A stretch of 64,000 nt of DNA, taken from NCBI RefSeq assembly GCF_004342425.1, contig NZ_SLWQ01000010.1, positions 111,898 to 175,897 of the forward strand, in the 5' to 3' direction. Of the stretch, positions 9,214-16,439 are shown one piece after another. The DNA is from Dokdonella fugitiva. GTDB lineage: Bacteria; Pseudomonadota; Gammaproteobacteria; Xanthomonadales; Rhodanobacteraceae. A program made the position numbers and the translations under genes. Below the pieces are notes generated by a model, which made no database searches, was not told the origin of the DNA, and saw nothing but the letters and a program-made list of their open reading frames with translations. Within the stretch, counting starts at the first letter, position 1. The number at the start of each line of letters is the position of its first letter.

Positions 9214-9269
9214 TGCGTACAAGTCGTTCAAGCCGACGCCGCTTCGCGGCGCGTCACTCAGCGTTAGGC
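9214..9269 (+). other. attC recombination site 1
   Basis: An AAGTCGTTCAAGCCGACGCC arm faces GGCGTC-type complement across the GCTTCGCGGC tip, and the site ends in the core GTTAGGC (9263-9269). The 5' core (GCGTAC) is degenerate. It lies between two same-strand genes, and its inner arms recur at 11.17, 11.66, 12.44 and 12.75 kb, which is the pattern of a cassette array. Confidence 0.7.
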
Positions 9270-9276
9270 TTCACAC

Positions 9277-10251
9277 ATGGCATCTCGAAATCTGAAGCTA
9301 AGAAGGTCAATTGCTCCGATGCTTGAGTCGATTGACTCCATTCAATCTGACAATGGCAAGCCGCTACATCTGCGTCCCATTGAAGCAGCTGACCTGATTG
9401 CACGCCATTCGATCGTTAAGGTCGAAGAGGATGATGACAAGGACAACTTCATAGAGAAGCCGTGGTTCGCCGCAATCTACGCTGAGATCCACAAGTGGTA
9501 CGTAGCCAAGTATGGCTCTTTGATGAAAGCCCAGCGCGACAACGCAACTGGACTTATCGTGCACAGGGGATTGCCGCACACGATCGACGTTCCAAAGACT
9601 ATTTCGACGCTTCAGGAGAACGGTCTTGTGAGGCTCACTTTTCCCTCCAAGCTGTATCCCGCAGAGGATCCAATGGCATGGGTTCGGCCAAAGATATCAA
9701 AAAGGTCGATCGGGCCCAGGGCCGGAAAGTTGAGCAAGCGAATCGCAGGCACGTGCAATGGCTTGCGCAAAATTGGGCTCAATGCTGGCTTCGCTGGCGG
9801 CGAGAACACTGGGGTTCCGCTTATGGCAGCGTCCATCGTGGCGCACCTGAGCAAAGCTGCGGCGGCTGCTAGCTCGCATCACAAGGAGAGCAATTCGCTT
9901 GCCTTATGGGATCTCCACTTGGCATGCGAAAAGTCCGTTAAGTCGCTTCTTACGCAACGTAAGATACAATTTCCAAAAATACATGACTTAATGAAATTGA
10001 ATGGTCTTGTTCATGATCCGGCATTACGCCAGATGGCGCACAGGGTCATTCGTCGCTTTCCAAGCGAGAATCAAGTGATTAGGCACCGGTACTTGCAGGA
10101 GATGGTAATTTCTCCAAACAAGCTTTACGTCTTCTACTCGTTGGCGCTGAGGCTTTGCGTGATCTATACCTCGAGCCTGACACAGGAATTCCAGATCGCA
10201 GACGCTTCATTCTTCCTGAAGCGGCCGCCGTGGTTCTCACAGCTGGAGTGA
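9277..10251 (+). CDS. Unrecognised cassette protein with HEPN-like C-terminal helices
   Basis: This 324-residue protein starts 7 bp after attC1. I do not recognise the N-terminal two thirds (acidic VEEDDDKDNF near 50, basic ISKRSIGPRAGKLSKR near 145). The stretch at about 205-245, LWDLHLACEKSVKSLLTQRK then FPKIHDLMKL, strongly recalls HEPN proteins (ACEKALKALL...THDL..L). A canonical R-x4-H catalytic motif is not evident (RQMAH is one residue short), so if it is HEPN it may be an inactive or divergent form. G+C is about 50%, the lowest in the window. The stop is followed immediately by the first half of an attC interrupted by an IS. Confidence 0.6.
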   Translation: MASRNLKLRRSIAPMLESIDSIQSDNGKPLHLRPIEAADLIARHSIVKVEEDDDKDNFIEKPWFAAIYAEIHKWYVAKYGSLMKAQRDNATGLIVHRGLPHTIDVPKTISTLQENGLVRLTFPSKLYPAEDPMAWVRPKISKRSIGPRAGKLSKRIAGTCNGLRKIGLNAGFAGGENTGVPLMAASIVAHLSKAAAAASSHHKESNSLALWDLHLACEKSVKSLLTQRKIQFPKIHDLMKLNGLVHDPALRQMAHRVIRRFPSENQVIRHRYLQEMVISPNKLYVFYSLALRLCVIYTSSLTQEFQIADASFFLKRPPWFSQLE

Positions 10252-10529
10252 AGCCTACAGTTCATGTATGGATTCCCCTTGCAAGTGACCGAGTGATTCC
10301 GCTTCTGGCAAGCGGTGCGGTAGCAGTCGTGTATTCGGCCTTGGGGCGAGCAGCGGGTGCTCGGGCCATGATGGAATCCGCCGAGACGAAGCCACACGTT
10401 CAATCGGCCACACACGGCCAAAAGAGTTATAGGCTTGCTCGTCCCGGGGGCCGACTCGTTTGCCATCGTCGTTTCGCTTGGTGCAACGCGGGGTCGGGAC
10501 TCAGTGGGTCGCCGGCGCGACTCGCACAC

Positions 10530-11075
10530 GCGGTGTAGCCCCTGGATGCCTTGCTGTTCGGGCGTCTTGACAGGAACGCGTCGGATCGACGCGCAGCGCG
10601 CGGCTTCGAGCAAGCCCGCGGCGTCGGTGCGATCGGTCTTGTTGCGTCGCACGTACGGTCGCACGTCGTGCGCCGGCAGCAGCTCGACCGCATGCCCGAG
10701 TCGCGCGAAGCGGCGCGCCCAGTAATGCGCCGAACCGCAGGCTTCCATCACGACGCGCAGCGGCTGGCGGTGGATTAACGGGGTTGGATTAACGGGGTCA
10801 GAGCACCTTATTCGGGAGTCGACTCGCGATCGCGACGCGGCCGATGGGCGTTGCTGTCGCGCGAACCGGCGCGCCCAATAATGCGCCGAACCGCAGGCTT
10901 CCATCACGACGCGCAGCGGCGGGCGATTGTCGAGCACGCGCGCGAACGCCGTTCGGTTGAGCCGCCGGCGCTCGACGATGCGTGCATCGGCATCGGCGAA
11001 GGCAAGCTCGAACACGTCCTTGGCGAGGTCGATGGCGACGGTGGCAATGGCGCCATTGTCCGGCGTAGCATGCAT
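10530..11075 (-). pseudogene. Truncated IS110-family DEDD transposase
   Basis: Reading leftward from the ATG at 11073-11075 (GTG 11129 is possible) gives an IS110 N-terminus: ATVAIDLAKDVFELAFADAD, then PLRVVMEACGSAHYWARR and YVRRNKTDRTDAAGLLEAAR, ending near KTPEQQGIQGLHR at about 10530. The first Asp, the Glu of VVMEACG and the DAAGLLEAAR Asp of the DEDD domain are present. The C-terminal transposase domain with the catalytic Ser is missing. The segment around VVMEACGSAHYWARR occurs twice because of an internal 53-bp duplication. It should be inactive. Confidence 0.8.
10711..10920. repeat. 53-bp direct repeat flanking a REP-like insertion in the IS
   Basis: Positions 10711-10763 and 10868-10920 are identical except for one base (AGTAATG versus AATAATG). 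Between them lies GGATTAACGGGGTTGGATTAACGGGGTCAGAGCACC-type sequence (from 10772), that is, two partly repeated ATTAACGGGG units of the kind found around REP elements of IS200-like (RAYT) transposases. The insertion broke and duplicated part of the transposase frame. Confidence 0.6.
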
Positions 11076-11169
11076 GTCGGACTCCGCTCGCGATCCCGTG
11101 TCCGGATCATCATGATTCGCCTGGCTCACCGAAGCCGTGTGGCGACACGAGCGTTGTCCGTTCGATCAT

Positions 11170-11215
11170 CCAAGCCGACGCCGCTTCGCGGCGCGGCTTT
11201 GCTCGGGTGTCGGGC
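11170..11215 (+). other. attC site 2, 3' half (5' half at 10253-10265)
   Basis: CCAAGCCGACGCCGCTTCGC continues into the complementary arm and ends at a weak core GTCGGGC (11209-11215). The 5' half, GCCTACAGTTCAT, is 0.9 kb away beyond the IS, directly after the stop of the 9277 gene. Joined, the halves align with the uninterrupted attC 3 at 11650-11702, which fixes the IS target between TTCRT and YCAAGC. Confidence 0.65.
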
Positions 11216-11238
11216 CGCCCATTTAAGGAAGATCGCGT

Positions 11239-11655
11239 ATGGAAATCTCCGCGCACATCCGCAATCACGCGAATGGCCACGAGGTCCGTGTTGCCACGGC
11301 GGGCAACATTCAGCGCGTCGAGGTCGCCGCGAAGACCCATGGTCCGGGAAGCTCGGTGAACGGTGGCGAGCTCCTCATGGCCGCGCTCGCCACCTGCTAC
11401 TGCAACGATCTCTACCGCGAGGCTGCTCGCCTCGGAATTGAAATCAGCGGTTGCGAAGTCGTCGCCACCGCACGATTCAACGGCATCGGAGCCGGCGCCG
11501 AGTCGGTCAGCTATCGCGCCCGCGTGGATTCTTCGGCAGCACCGGAGCACATCGAGCATTTGCTGGCGCAGACCGATCGCCTGGCTGAGGTCCACAACAC
11601 GCTCAGGTCCGGCTGCGCTGTGGAACGGGTTGCTTGGTATCCGCCGTCGGCCTGA
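11239..11655 (+). CDS. OsmC-like peroxiredoxin-fold protein (cassette gene)
   Basis: This 138-residue protein reads as OsmC/Ohr-like: NGGELLMAALATCYCNDLYR carries Cys53 and Cys55 at the start of the central helix, and RSGCAVE supplies a second-site Cys at about 126. Family members reduce organic hydroperoxides with a Cys pair or have lost that activity. The start follows AAGGAAG. The stop overlaps the first core of attC 3, the usual compact layout of a gene cassette. OsmC-type proteins recur in environmental cassette arrays. The substrate is unknown. Confidence 0.8.
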   Translation: MEISAHIRNHANGHEVRVATAGNIQRVEVAAKTHGPGSSVNGGELLMAALATCYCNDLYREAARLGIEISGCEVVATARFNGIGAGAESVSYRARVDSSAAPEHIEHLLAQTDRLAEVHNTLRSGCAVERVAWYPPSA

Positions 11656-11702
11656 CAATTCGTCCAAGCCGATGCCGCTTCGCGGCGCGGCTTACGTCAG
11701 GC
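11650..11702 (+). other. attC recombination site 3 (uninterrupted)
   Basis: The 53-bp site begins at core GCCTGAC (11650-11656, overlapping the osmC-like stop) and continues AATTCGTCCAAGCCGATGCC. The tip is GCTTCGC, the complementary arm GGCGCGGCTTAC, and the closing core GTCAGGC (11696-11702). The two cores are complementary, as attC requires for single-strand folding. Confidence 0.75.
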
Positions 11703-11746
11703 TTCAGCTGGACCGACATTTCGTACGCACTCTGGGGAGAAATCGA

Positions 11747-12166
11747 GTGAACACACCGGCGTGGTTCAAGTTCGTCGCAGTCCTCGCATTGCTCTGGAAT
11801 CTGCTCGGCTGCATTGCATTCTTCTCCGACCTTCGTCTTTCGCCAGAAGACCTCGCCAAGCTTCCCGAGGCGCAGCAAGCGCTCTACGCCGCCCGTCTTG
11901 GCTGGGCGGTCGCAGCTACCGCAATGGCGGTGTTCGGCGGAGCTCTGGGTTCCATCGGGCTCCTCCTGCGCAAGAAATGGGCGCTTCCTGTTTTTGTTCT
12001 CTCCCTGCTCGGAATTATCGTTCAGGACATGGGTCTCTTTGTACTGGCAGACGGACTGCGGTTGGCGGGTCCTGTCGCTGTCGTCATGCAAGCGGTAGTG
12101 CTTGCCGTCGGCATCGGCCTCGTCTTGCTCAGCCGCAAGGGGATTGCGTGCGGTTGGCTGTCGTAA
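11747..12166 (+). CDS. Small four-helix membrane protein (cassette gene)
   Basis: This 139-residue protein starts at GTG 11747, preceded by TGGGGAGAAATC. Four hydrophobic segments are visible at about 7-26, 48-70 (AVAATAMAVFGGALGSIGLL), 77-96 (PVFVLSLLGIIVQDMGLFVL) and 105-128. A conserved-looking soluble loop (LRLSPEDLAKLPEAQQALYA) lies between the first two. I recognise the pattern as a widespread uncharacterised family, sometimes labelled sugar-transporter-like, with no proven function. It is frequent on accessory DNA. Its own attC is disrupted by an IS fragment 10 bp after the stop. Confidence 0.75.
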   Translation: MNTPAWFKFVAVLALLWNLLGCIAFFSDLRLSPEDLAKLPEAQQALYAARLGWAVAATAMAVFGGALGSIGLLLRKKWALPVFVLSLLGIIVQDMGLFVLADGLRLAGPVAVVMQAVVLAVGIGLVLLSRKGIACGWLS

Positions 12167-12176
12167 GGCGGCCAAC

Positions 12177-12438
12177 CACGCGCAGCGGCGGGCGATTGTA
12201 GAGTCCGCGAGCGAACGCGGCTCGGTTGAGCCGCCGCGGCTCGAGGATGCGTGCATCGGCATCGGCGAAGCCAAGTTCGAACACATCCTTGGCGAGGTCG
12301 ATGGCGACGGTGGAAATGGCGACATCGTTCGGCGTAGCATGCAGGGCGGACTTCTCTCGCGATCCCGTGTACGGATCATCATGATCCGCCTGGCTCATCG
12401 AAGCCGTGCGGCGACACAAGGTGAGTTCATTCGATCAT
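12177..12438 (-). mobile_element. Left-end fragment of a second IS1111-type element
   Basis: This 262-bp piece is nearly the same as 10.91-11.17 kb. It encodes on the minus strand the IS110 N-terminus STVAIDLAKDVFELGFADAD through NRPPLRVV, then stops at the junction with the preceding cassette. It ends outward with GAGTTCATTCGATCAT, directly abutting the attC arm TCAAGCTGGCACCGC. The right end and first attC half are deleted, so it cannot move. Confidence 0.75.
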
Positions 12439-12485
12439 TCAAGCTGGCACCGCTTCGCGGCGCGGCTTAGCTCAGGTGGTTAGGC
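12439..12485 (+). other. attC recombination site 4 (3' part)
   Basis: TCAAGCTGGCACCGCTTCGC, the complementary arm GGCGCGGCTTAGCTCAGG and a perfect core GTTAGGC (12479-12485). The 5' core was lost when the IS copy to its left was deleted. It starts the next cassette 6 bp upstream of an ATG. Confidence 0.7.
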
Positions 12486-12491
12486 CCCGCA

Positions 12492-12742
12492 ATGAGCATC
12501 TCCGAACACGCTGCTGTTCGCGTTACCTCCGAGATCCCGGTGGAACGAATAGACCCTGGTGCTGGGCTAGGCCGCGTGCCGCGAGTCGGGATCTTGGCGC
12601 AGTGGTATTGGTGCATGCCATGTCTCGCGGGGAGCCGGCCTTTACAGTGGAGTGCGTCGACCCCGACGGACCCACTGTGTGGGTCGCGGATGTGTTTGCC
12701 TCGGAGATCGAGCGGGTTCCCTCCACTGCGGGCGGGCCCTAA
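12492..12742 (+). pseudogene. DUF4926-like small protein, frameshifted
   Basis: ATG 12492 opens MSISEHAAVRVTSEIPVERI and continues to RVPRVG. The family expects D-L-G-A/T-V-V next, and DLGAVVLVHAM is found, but one frame over, from 12590. It runs to the TAA at 12740-12742 (FTVECVDPDGPTVWVADVFA). A single missing base at about 12588-12590 explains this. The corrected product is about 83 residues with an SH3-like beta fold and would be the payload of this cassette. The alternative is a sequencing error. The function of the family is unknown; members are common in toxin- and cassette-rich DNA. Confidence 0.65.
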
Positions 12743-12798
12743 CGATTCATGTCAAGCCGAAGCCGCTTCGCGGCTCGGCTTAATTCAGGCGTCTAGGC
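12736..12798 (+). other. attC recombination site 5 (most complete)
   Basis: Core GCCCTAAC (12736-12743) overlaps the stop of the preceding gene. It is followed by GATTCATGTCAAGCCGAAGC, tip CGCTTCGCGG, complementary arm CTCGGCTTAATTCAGGC and core GTCTAGGC (12791-12798). The arm bases co-vary with the other copies (GCCGAAGCC with GGCTCGGC), as expected if folding is selected. Confidence 0.78.
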
Positions 12799-12802
12799 TC
12801 CA

Positions 12803-13321
12803 ATGACATACATCTGCGAGACGTGCGGGAAAGAGCATTCCGGATGGCCGCCGGACATCGGATTTCAGCGGCCTGATGAGGTGTGGGCTATCCCCGAGCC
12901 TACTCGTGTTGAGAGGGCGCAAGCCAACAACGATCTTTGCATCTTGGACGGCGAACGGTTCTTCATCAGGGCCATCCTCTACGTACCGCTATCGGGTCAT
13001 GAAGAGAGTTGGGGGCTTGGCCTATGGATCGAAGTTTCTCAAGACGACTTCGATGTCTATTACCACCTCTACGACGAAGATGCATCATCGGCGGAACCCT
13101 TTCCAGGCCGCATCGCCAATGCTCTGAAGGCCTACCCGCAGGCACTTGGCGCCGAGGTTTCGGTTAAGTTGGGCACGGCGAAAGACCGCCCAGTGCTTAC
13201 GTTTCCTCGTGACACGAATGTCGATCTAGGCGTTGCGCAGCGCGAGGGGCTTAGTGATGCTGCACTTCACGAGGCCATCCGCATCGAGCGTCCATCGCTG
13301 CTCAGTCGCGTTGGCGGCTAA
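12803..13321 (+). CDS. DUF2199-domain protein (last cassette gene)
   Basis: This 172-residue protein starts 4 bp after attC 5. It opens TYICETCGKEHSGWPPDIGF, a Cys-x2-Cys-G-K-x-H zinc-ribbon-like motif, and continues with the DUF2199 pattern NNDLCILDGERFFIRAILYV and WGLGLWIEVSQDDFDVY. The function is unknown. The family often appears in mobile or immunity-like gene sets. G+C is intermediate (about 55%). No attC follows its stop, so the array either ends here or its last site has decayed. Confidence 0.82.
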   Translation: MTYICETCGKEHSGWPPDIGFQRPDEVWAIPEPTRVERAQANNDLCILDGERFFIRAILYVPLSGHEESWGLGLWIEVSQDDFDVYYHLYDEDASSAEPFPGRIANALKAYPQALGAEVSVKLGTAKDRPVLTFPRDTNVDLGVAQREGLSDAALHEAIRIERPSLLSRVGG

Positions 13322-13397
13322 TTGAGGATTTCCTGCTTGTGCAATTTACATCAGCGACTTTGCGTATGTGACAAGCTGTACGCCGCCGCCAGGACCG

Positions 13398-13944
13398 ATG
13401 CCGATGGCCACTCGCGTGTATGCCTACCTCGCCATTTGCGGCTTCACCTGCGAGGCGGAAAACGATCACGACGCTGGTTGACTTAGCCGTCCAGCGTGTC
13501 AGGCGCGTGGGCGACAGGACGCTGGGCGGCCGCCTCGTAACGGAGAACTCGTGGTCCAGTCAGCCGCCCATCCCTGCGGGCGAAGAGCAGCCGGACCATT
13601 ACGTCTTGGCAGTTCTGGACCATATCGCCTCACGGCCGCCCGAGCTCGCCGAGTTCCTGCGGCGCCATGATTCGGGCATCAACGTCGTGGGCGAATTCCG
13701 TCGAATGAACGGGGGATTTCATATGTCTCCGGAGCTTGTCGCGCGCTGCGCAGACCTGGGCGTCTGGCTGGACTTTGATCTGTACAATTTCGTGGCGAGG
13801 ATGAGCCAGAGGCGTGATGTACGTCGCGGCGTGCGTCGATGCCTCGGCTACCACGCCTCAGTAGCGGTGCACTCGACAGAATCCACCTCGACACCACACC
13901 ATGCGCGCGACGCGATCCTCCTGGAAATGCCTGCCTCCCCCTGA
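13398..13944 (+). pseudogene. DUF4279-like protein, frameshifted
   Basis: ATG 13398 gives MPMATRVYAYLAICGFTCEA, typical of a DUF4279 N-terminus, but this frame stops at about 13481. The next frame carries the rest from about 13459: ITTLVDLAVQRVRRVGDRTL, a middle with DHYVLAVLDHIASRPPELAE, and FHMSPELVARCADLGVWLDF plus DLY, the conserved family ending. A frameshift at about 13452-13465 joins them. Homology fades after about 13815; the open frame continues to 13944 into the next gene. A sequencing error is the alternative. Function unknown. Confidence 0.6.
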
Positions 13945-14359
13945 GGCAACGGCGCCGCTCGGTTTCGACGCGGTCTTCACCGACGCGGAGGCGGAGCAGC
14001 TCATGCTCGGCCTCGTGCCGGAGCGGATGGAAGACAAGTGGTTCATCTATGGCGAGGACGGTTGGCTGCGGTTCCATCGCAGCTGGAGCGGCGCCTTGAT
14101 CTATGCGCTGCGTCTCGACGGCTCGCCGGATGGCGTGCGTGTCGCGGAATCGTGGGTCAACCGCGATCCGGAGCAGTACGCGGCCACCGATGTTGCCTAC
14201 GATCGCGCGCTTGTACGCTTCCTCATCGACGCGTTCCTGCTTCGCAAACCCGGCGTTCGTTTCCCGATGCCGCAGGATGCCGCGGGTGCCCCTGATGGGG
14301 TCGTCCAGCACGCGCTGGTCGGTCGCGCGTATCCGGAACGCGGCTCGGGCGATCGCTAG
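13901..14359 (+). CDS. Uncharacterised conserved protein (MEDKWFIY motif)
   Basis: This 152-residue protein (ATG 13901) contains FGFD-type GFDAVFTDAEAEQL, MEDKWFIYGEDGWLRFHRSW, IYALRLDGSP and VRVAESWVNRDPEQY. I have seen this combination in small standalone bacterial proteins without assigned function. The middle looks like a compact alpha/beta domain. No signal peptide or membrane segment is present. The C-terminal 55 codons and the following DNA to about 14.38 kb are duplicated, decayed, at 16.44-16.64 kb. It overlaps the end of the broken DUF4279-like frame. Confidence 0.65.
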   Translation: MRATRSSWKCLPPPEATAPLGFDAVFTDAEAEQLMLGLVPERMEDKWFIYGEDGWLRFHRSWSGALIYALRLDGSPDGVRVAESWVNRDPEQYAATDVAYDRALVRFLIDAFLLRKPGVRFPMPQDAAGAPDGVVQHALVGRAYPERGSGDR

Positions 14360-14419
14360 TTGGCCGGCCACGCGCTCCATGTTCGGTCAGTGATGCGACG
14401 TTGCCGCGCGGCGACAGCT

Positions 14420-15355
14420 TCAGGCGGGACGGGCTTCCGGTTGCGGTGACTTCAGCGTATCGATACGCGGTGTCGCGCCGCCGATGAGACGATGCTTTCG
14501 CTGGGCCCAGTACAGCATGGCAGCGACGGTGACCACGAGCATGACGATCGTGACGATGGAGCTTTCTGGACCGAACAAACCGCCTGTCAGCCAAACCGGG
14601 CCGCGATACTCGCCGACCATCGGTGCCATGCGACGCCAGTCTTCAATGCCTGACAGGGGTAGTCCGGAGAGGATGATCGTGAAGTTCCACGCAGCGTGAT
14701 TCGCTGCTGCGACCCAGAGGTTTCGCGAAAGCACGAACACGAGGGTCCACAGTGCGCCGGTCAAGGTTACCGACACGATCATCGTGACCAGTTCCTGCAT
14801 GCTGGCGCGGCCCTCGATATTTTCGAGATGACCGAGCGCGAAGATCACGGACTGCAGGCACAATGCCGGGACGGTGCCCCAGGCGCTTTCCAGGATGCGG
14901 AAAAGGATGCAACGGTAGGCGATTTCTTCCAGGGTCGCGGCAATCACGATCAGACCGGCGATGCCGAGCAGGCCGCGCTGCAGTCCATGGTAGGCGGTGA
15001 TCTCATACGCCCCGAGCGCAAGCACCAACAGCATCGAAATCGCCACCAGCAGGCCGCCGGATGCGCCACCGAGCATGATCGCGAGCGGCGCGGGGCGCAG
15101 TTCACTGGCATTGCGGGCTTCGACAAGGCGGACGTAGGCCCAGTAAGCCAGCACGGCGAAGACGATAATGCCGGTCCGCCGCAGCAGGCTCGTGACGGAG
15201 TCGTCGGGATGGAATAGGGCCTGCAGTCCCGGCAGCACCAGCATGCGGACAAACAGCACGGCGCCGAACAGGGCGGCGAACGCCAAGAGCAGTTTCTTGG
15301 CAACGGCTATCACGCGCCGGAAATGATGCAAGGTGAACTCCTGCGTCTGTCCCAT
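14420..15355 (-). CDS. CPBP-family intramembrane glutamic protease (Rce1/Abi-like)
   Basis: This 311-residue membrane protein (ATG at 15353-15355; a TTG at 15397 extends it) has about eight hydrophobic segments. The three CPBP motifs are visible in order: EEIAYR (Glu-Glu-x3-Arg), FALGHLEN (His) and NHAAWN (Asn-His). These residues form the intramembrane active site of Rce1-like proteases. Bacterial members act in bacteriocin self-immunity, signalling or membrane-protein processing; the substrate here is unknown. It is divergent from a LysR regulator 154 bp away that probably controls it. Confidence 0.88.
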   Translation of the reverse strand: MGQTQEFTLHHFRRVIAVAKKLLLAFAALFGAVLFVRMLVLPGLQALFHPDDSVTSLLRRTGIIVFAVLAYWAYVRLVEARNASELRPAPLAIMLGGASGGLLVAISMLLVLALGAYEITAYHGLQRGLLGIAGLIVIAATLEEIAYRCILFRILESAWGTVPALCLQSVIFALGHLENIEGRASMQELVTMIVSVTLTGALWTLVFVLSRNLWVAAANHAAWNFTIILSGLPLSGIEDWRRMAPMVGEYRGPVWLTGGLFGPESSIVTIVMLVVTVAAMLYWAQRKHRLIGGATPRIDTLKSPQPEARPA

Positions 15356-15509
15356 GAATGACCGGGATATCGCGAGGCGAGATGGCCCGAGTCGCAACCC
15401 GTGTCGCGCATTCTAGGTCAGTCGATAATGCATGCGCATGGTCATATCGGCATGACGCTCATGCATAATTGCATGCGAGCAACCACACGACGTCGGCAGC
15501 CGATTTCGC
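15356..15509. promoter_or_regulatory. Divergent control region with palindromic operator candidates
   Basis: Between the protease and LysR genes lie ATGCATGCGCATG-type (from about 15428) and GCATGACGCTCATGC (from about 15450) palindromes, then ATGCATAATTGCATGC (from about 15462). These AT-richer dyads, separated by about one to two helical turns, are good candidates for LysR T-N11-A operators. Confidence 0.5.
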
Positions 15510-16379
15510 ATGGAATGGAGCGATTTACGCATCTTCCTGGCCATCGCGCGGGAAGGAACGCTGGGGGCCGCCGCCCGGAAGCTGGCGCAGACGCAGCCAA
15601 CCATGGGGCGACGATTGCGCGTCCTGGAGGACGCGCTCGGACACACGCTTTTCCAGCGGACCAAGGACGGTTTCGTCCTGACCGACGAAGGTTCCACCCT
15701 GCTGGGTCATGCCGAACGCATGGAAGCGGAAGCGCTCGCCATCGAGCGTCGGCTTGCGGGGCAAACGCAGCAACTCGAAGGCCTGCTGAGAATCACCTCG
15801 TCGGATTGGTTCGGCGCACATATCCTCACGCCGGTGCTTGCGGAGTTTTCCATCCTGCATCCTCAGGTCACGATCGAGTTGTTGACGGATGCGCGCTTCC
15901 TGAGCCTTTCCCGTCGCGAGGCCGATGTGGCGTTCCGCATCAGGCCGTTCGATGAGCCGGACGTCGTCTCGCGAAAGTTGTTGCACATGCGCTATCGCGC
16001 CTACCTTCGCCAGGGAATCGCCCATCCGATGGCGGGCGATGGCACCGGCAGTGCGTTGCTGGCGCTGGACTCCGCGTTCGCAGGGGTGCCCGACGACAGC
16101 TGGCTGCAAACGATGTTGCCGAAGGCACGCACGGTTTTCCGCAGCAACAGCCGCGACGTGCAAGCCAGGATGTGCGCTCACGGTGTGGGTATCGCGGTAC
16201 TGCCGATTCCGTTGGCCGATGCCACCGGTGGCATCGAGCCGATCGACTTGGGCACCGAGCCGCCAGGCCGCGATACATGGGTCGGCTATCACCGGGATCT
16301 GCGTCGACTGCCTCGCCTTCGGGCATTGCTCGAGCTGGTGATCGCGCGGCTTGCGAACGGATCATCGGGCCGGCAGTGA
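15510..16379 (+). CDS. LysR-family transcriptional regulator
   Basis: This 289-residue full-length LysR protein opens MEWSDLRIFLAIAREGTLGA with a winged HTH (ARKLAQTQPTMGRRLRVLED). It has a substrate-binding domain from about residue 90 (LRITSSDWFGAHILTPVLAE) and the RREADVAFRI strand common to the AaeR/GcvA-like branch. It is divergent from the CPBP protease, with dyad-rich DNA between, so it most likely controls that gene and itself. The pair is bracketed by a partial duplication (14.19-14.38 and 16.44-16.64 kb), which suggests it was inserted or rearranged as a unit. Confidence 0.93.
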   Translation: MEWSDLRIFLAIAREGTLGAAARKLAQTQPTMGRRLRVLEDALGHTLFQRTKDGFVLTDEGSTLLGHAERMEAEALAIERRLAGQTQQLEGLLRITSSDWFGAHILTPVLAEFSILHPQVTIELLTDARFLSLSRREADVAFRIRPFDEPDVVSRKLLHMRYRAYLRQGIAHPMAGDGTGSALLALDSAFAGVPDDSWLQTMLPKARTVFRSNSRDVQARMCAHGVGIAVLPIPLADATGGIEPIDLGTEPPGRDTWVGYHRDLRRLPRLRALLELVIARLANGSSGRQ

Positions 16380-16439
16380 ACCGCGCATGTCTGTTTTGGG
16401 TCGGCAGCAGTCATTCGCCGACCACGGGACCGATCATTG

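Larger units (their letters stand above)
10266..11169 (-). mobile_element. Decayed IS110/IS1111-type element inserted in attC site 2
   Basis: The element is bounded by attC halves GCCTACAGTTCAT (10253-10265) and CCAAGCCGACGCC (from 11170). Its right end reads outward ...GGGGAATCCATAC, its left end ...GTCCGTTCGATCAT. Copies at 63.4 and 63.9 kb show the same ends as AGGGGAGTCCAT followed by AC (right) or TCGATCAT (left), that is, subterminal inverted repeats, which is the IS1111 hallmark. At about 0.9 kb it is shorter than a full element (roughly 1.3-1.5 kb) and its transposase is broken. The placement fits the described IS1111-attC group, which targets attC sites. Confidence 0.75.
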
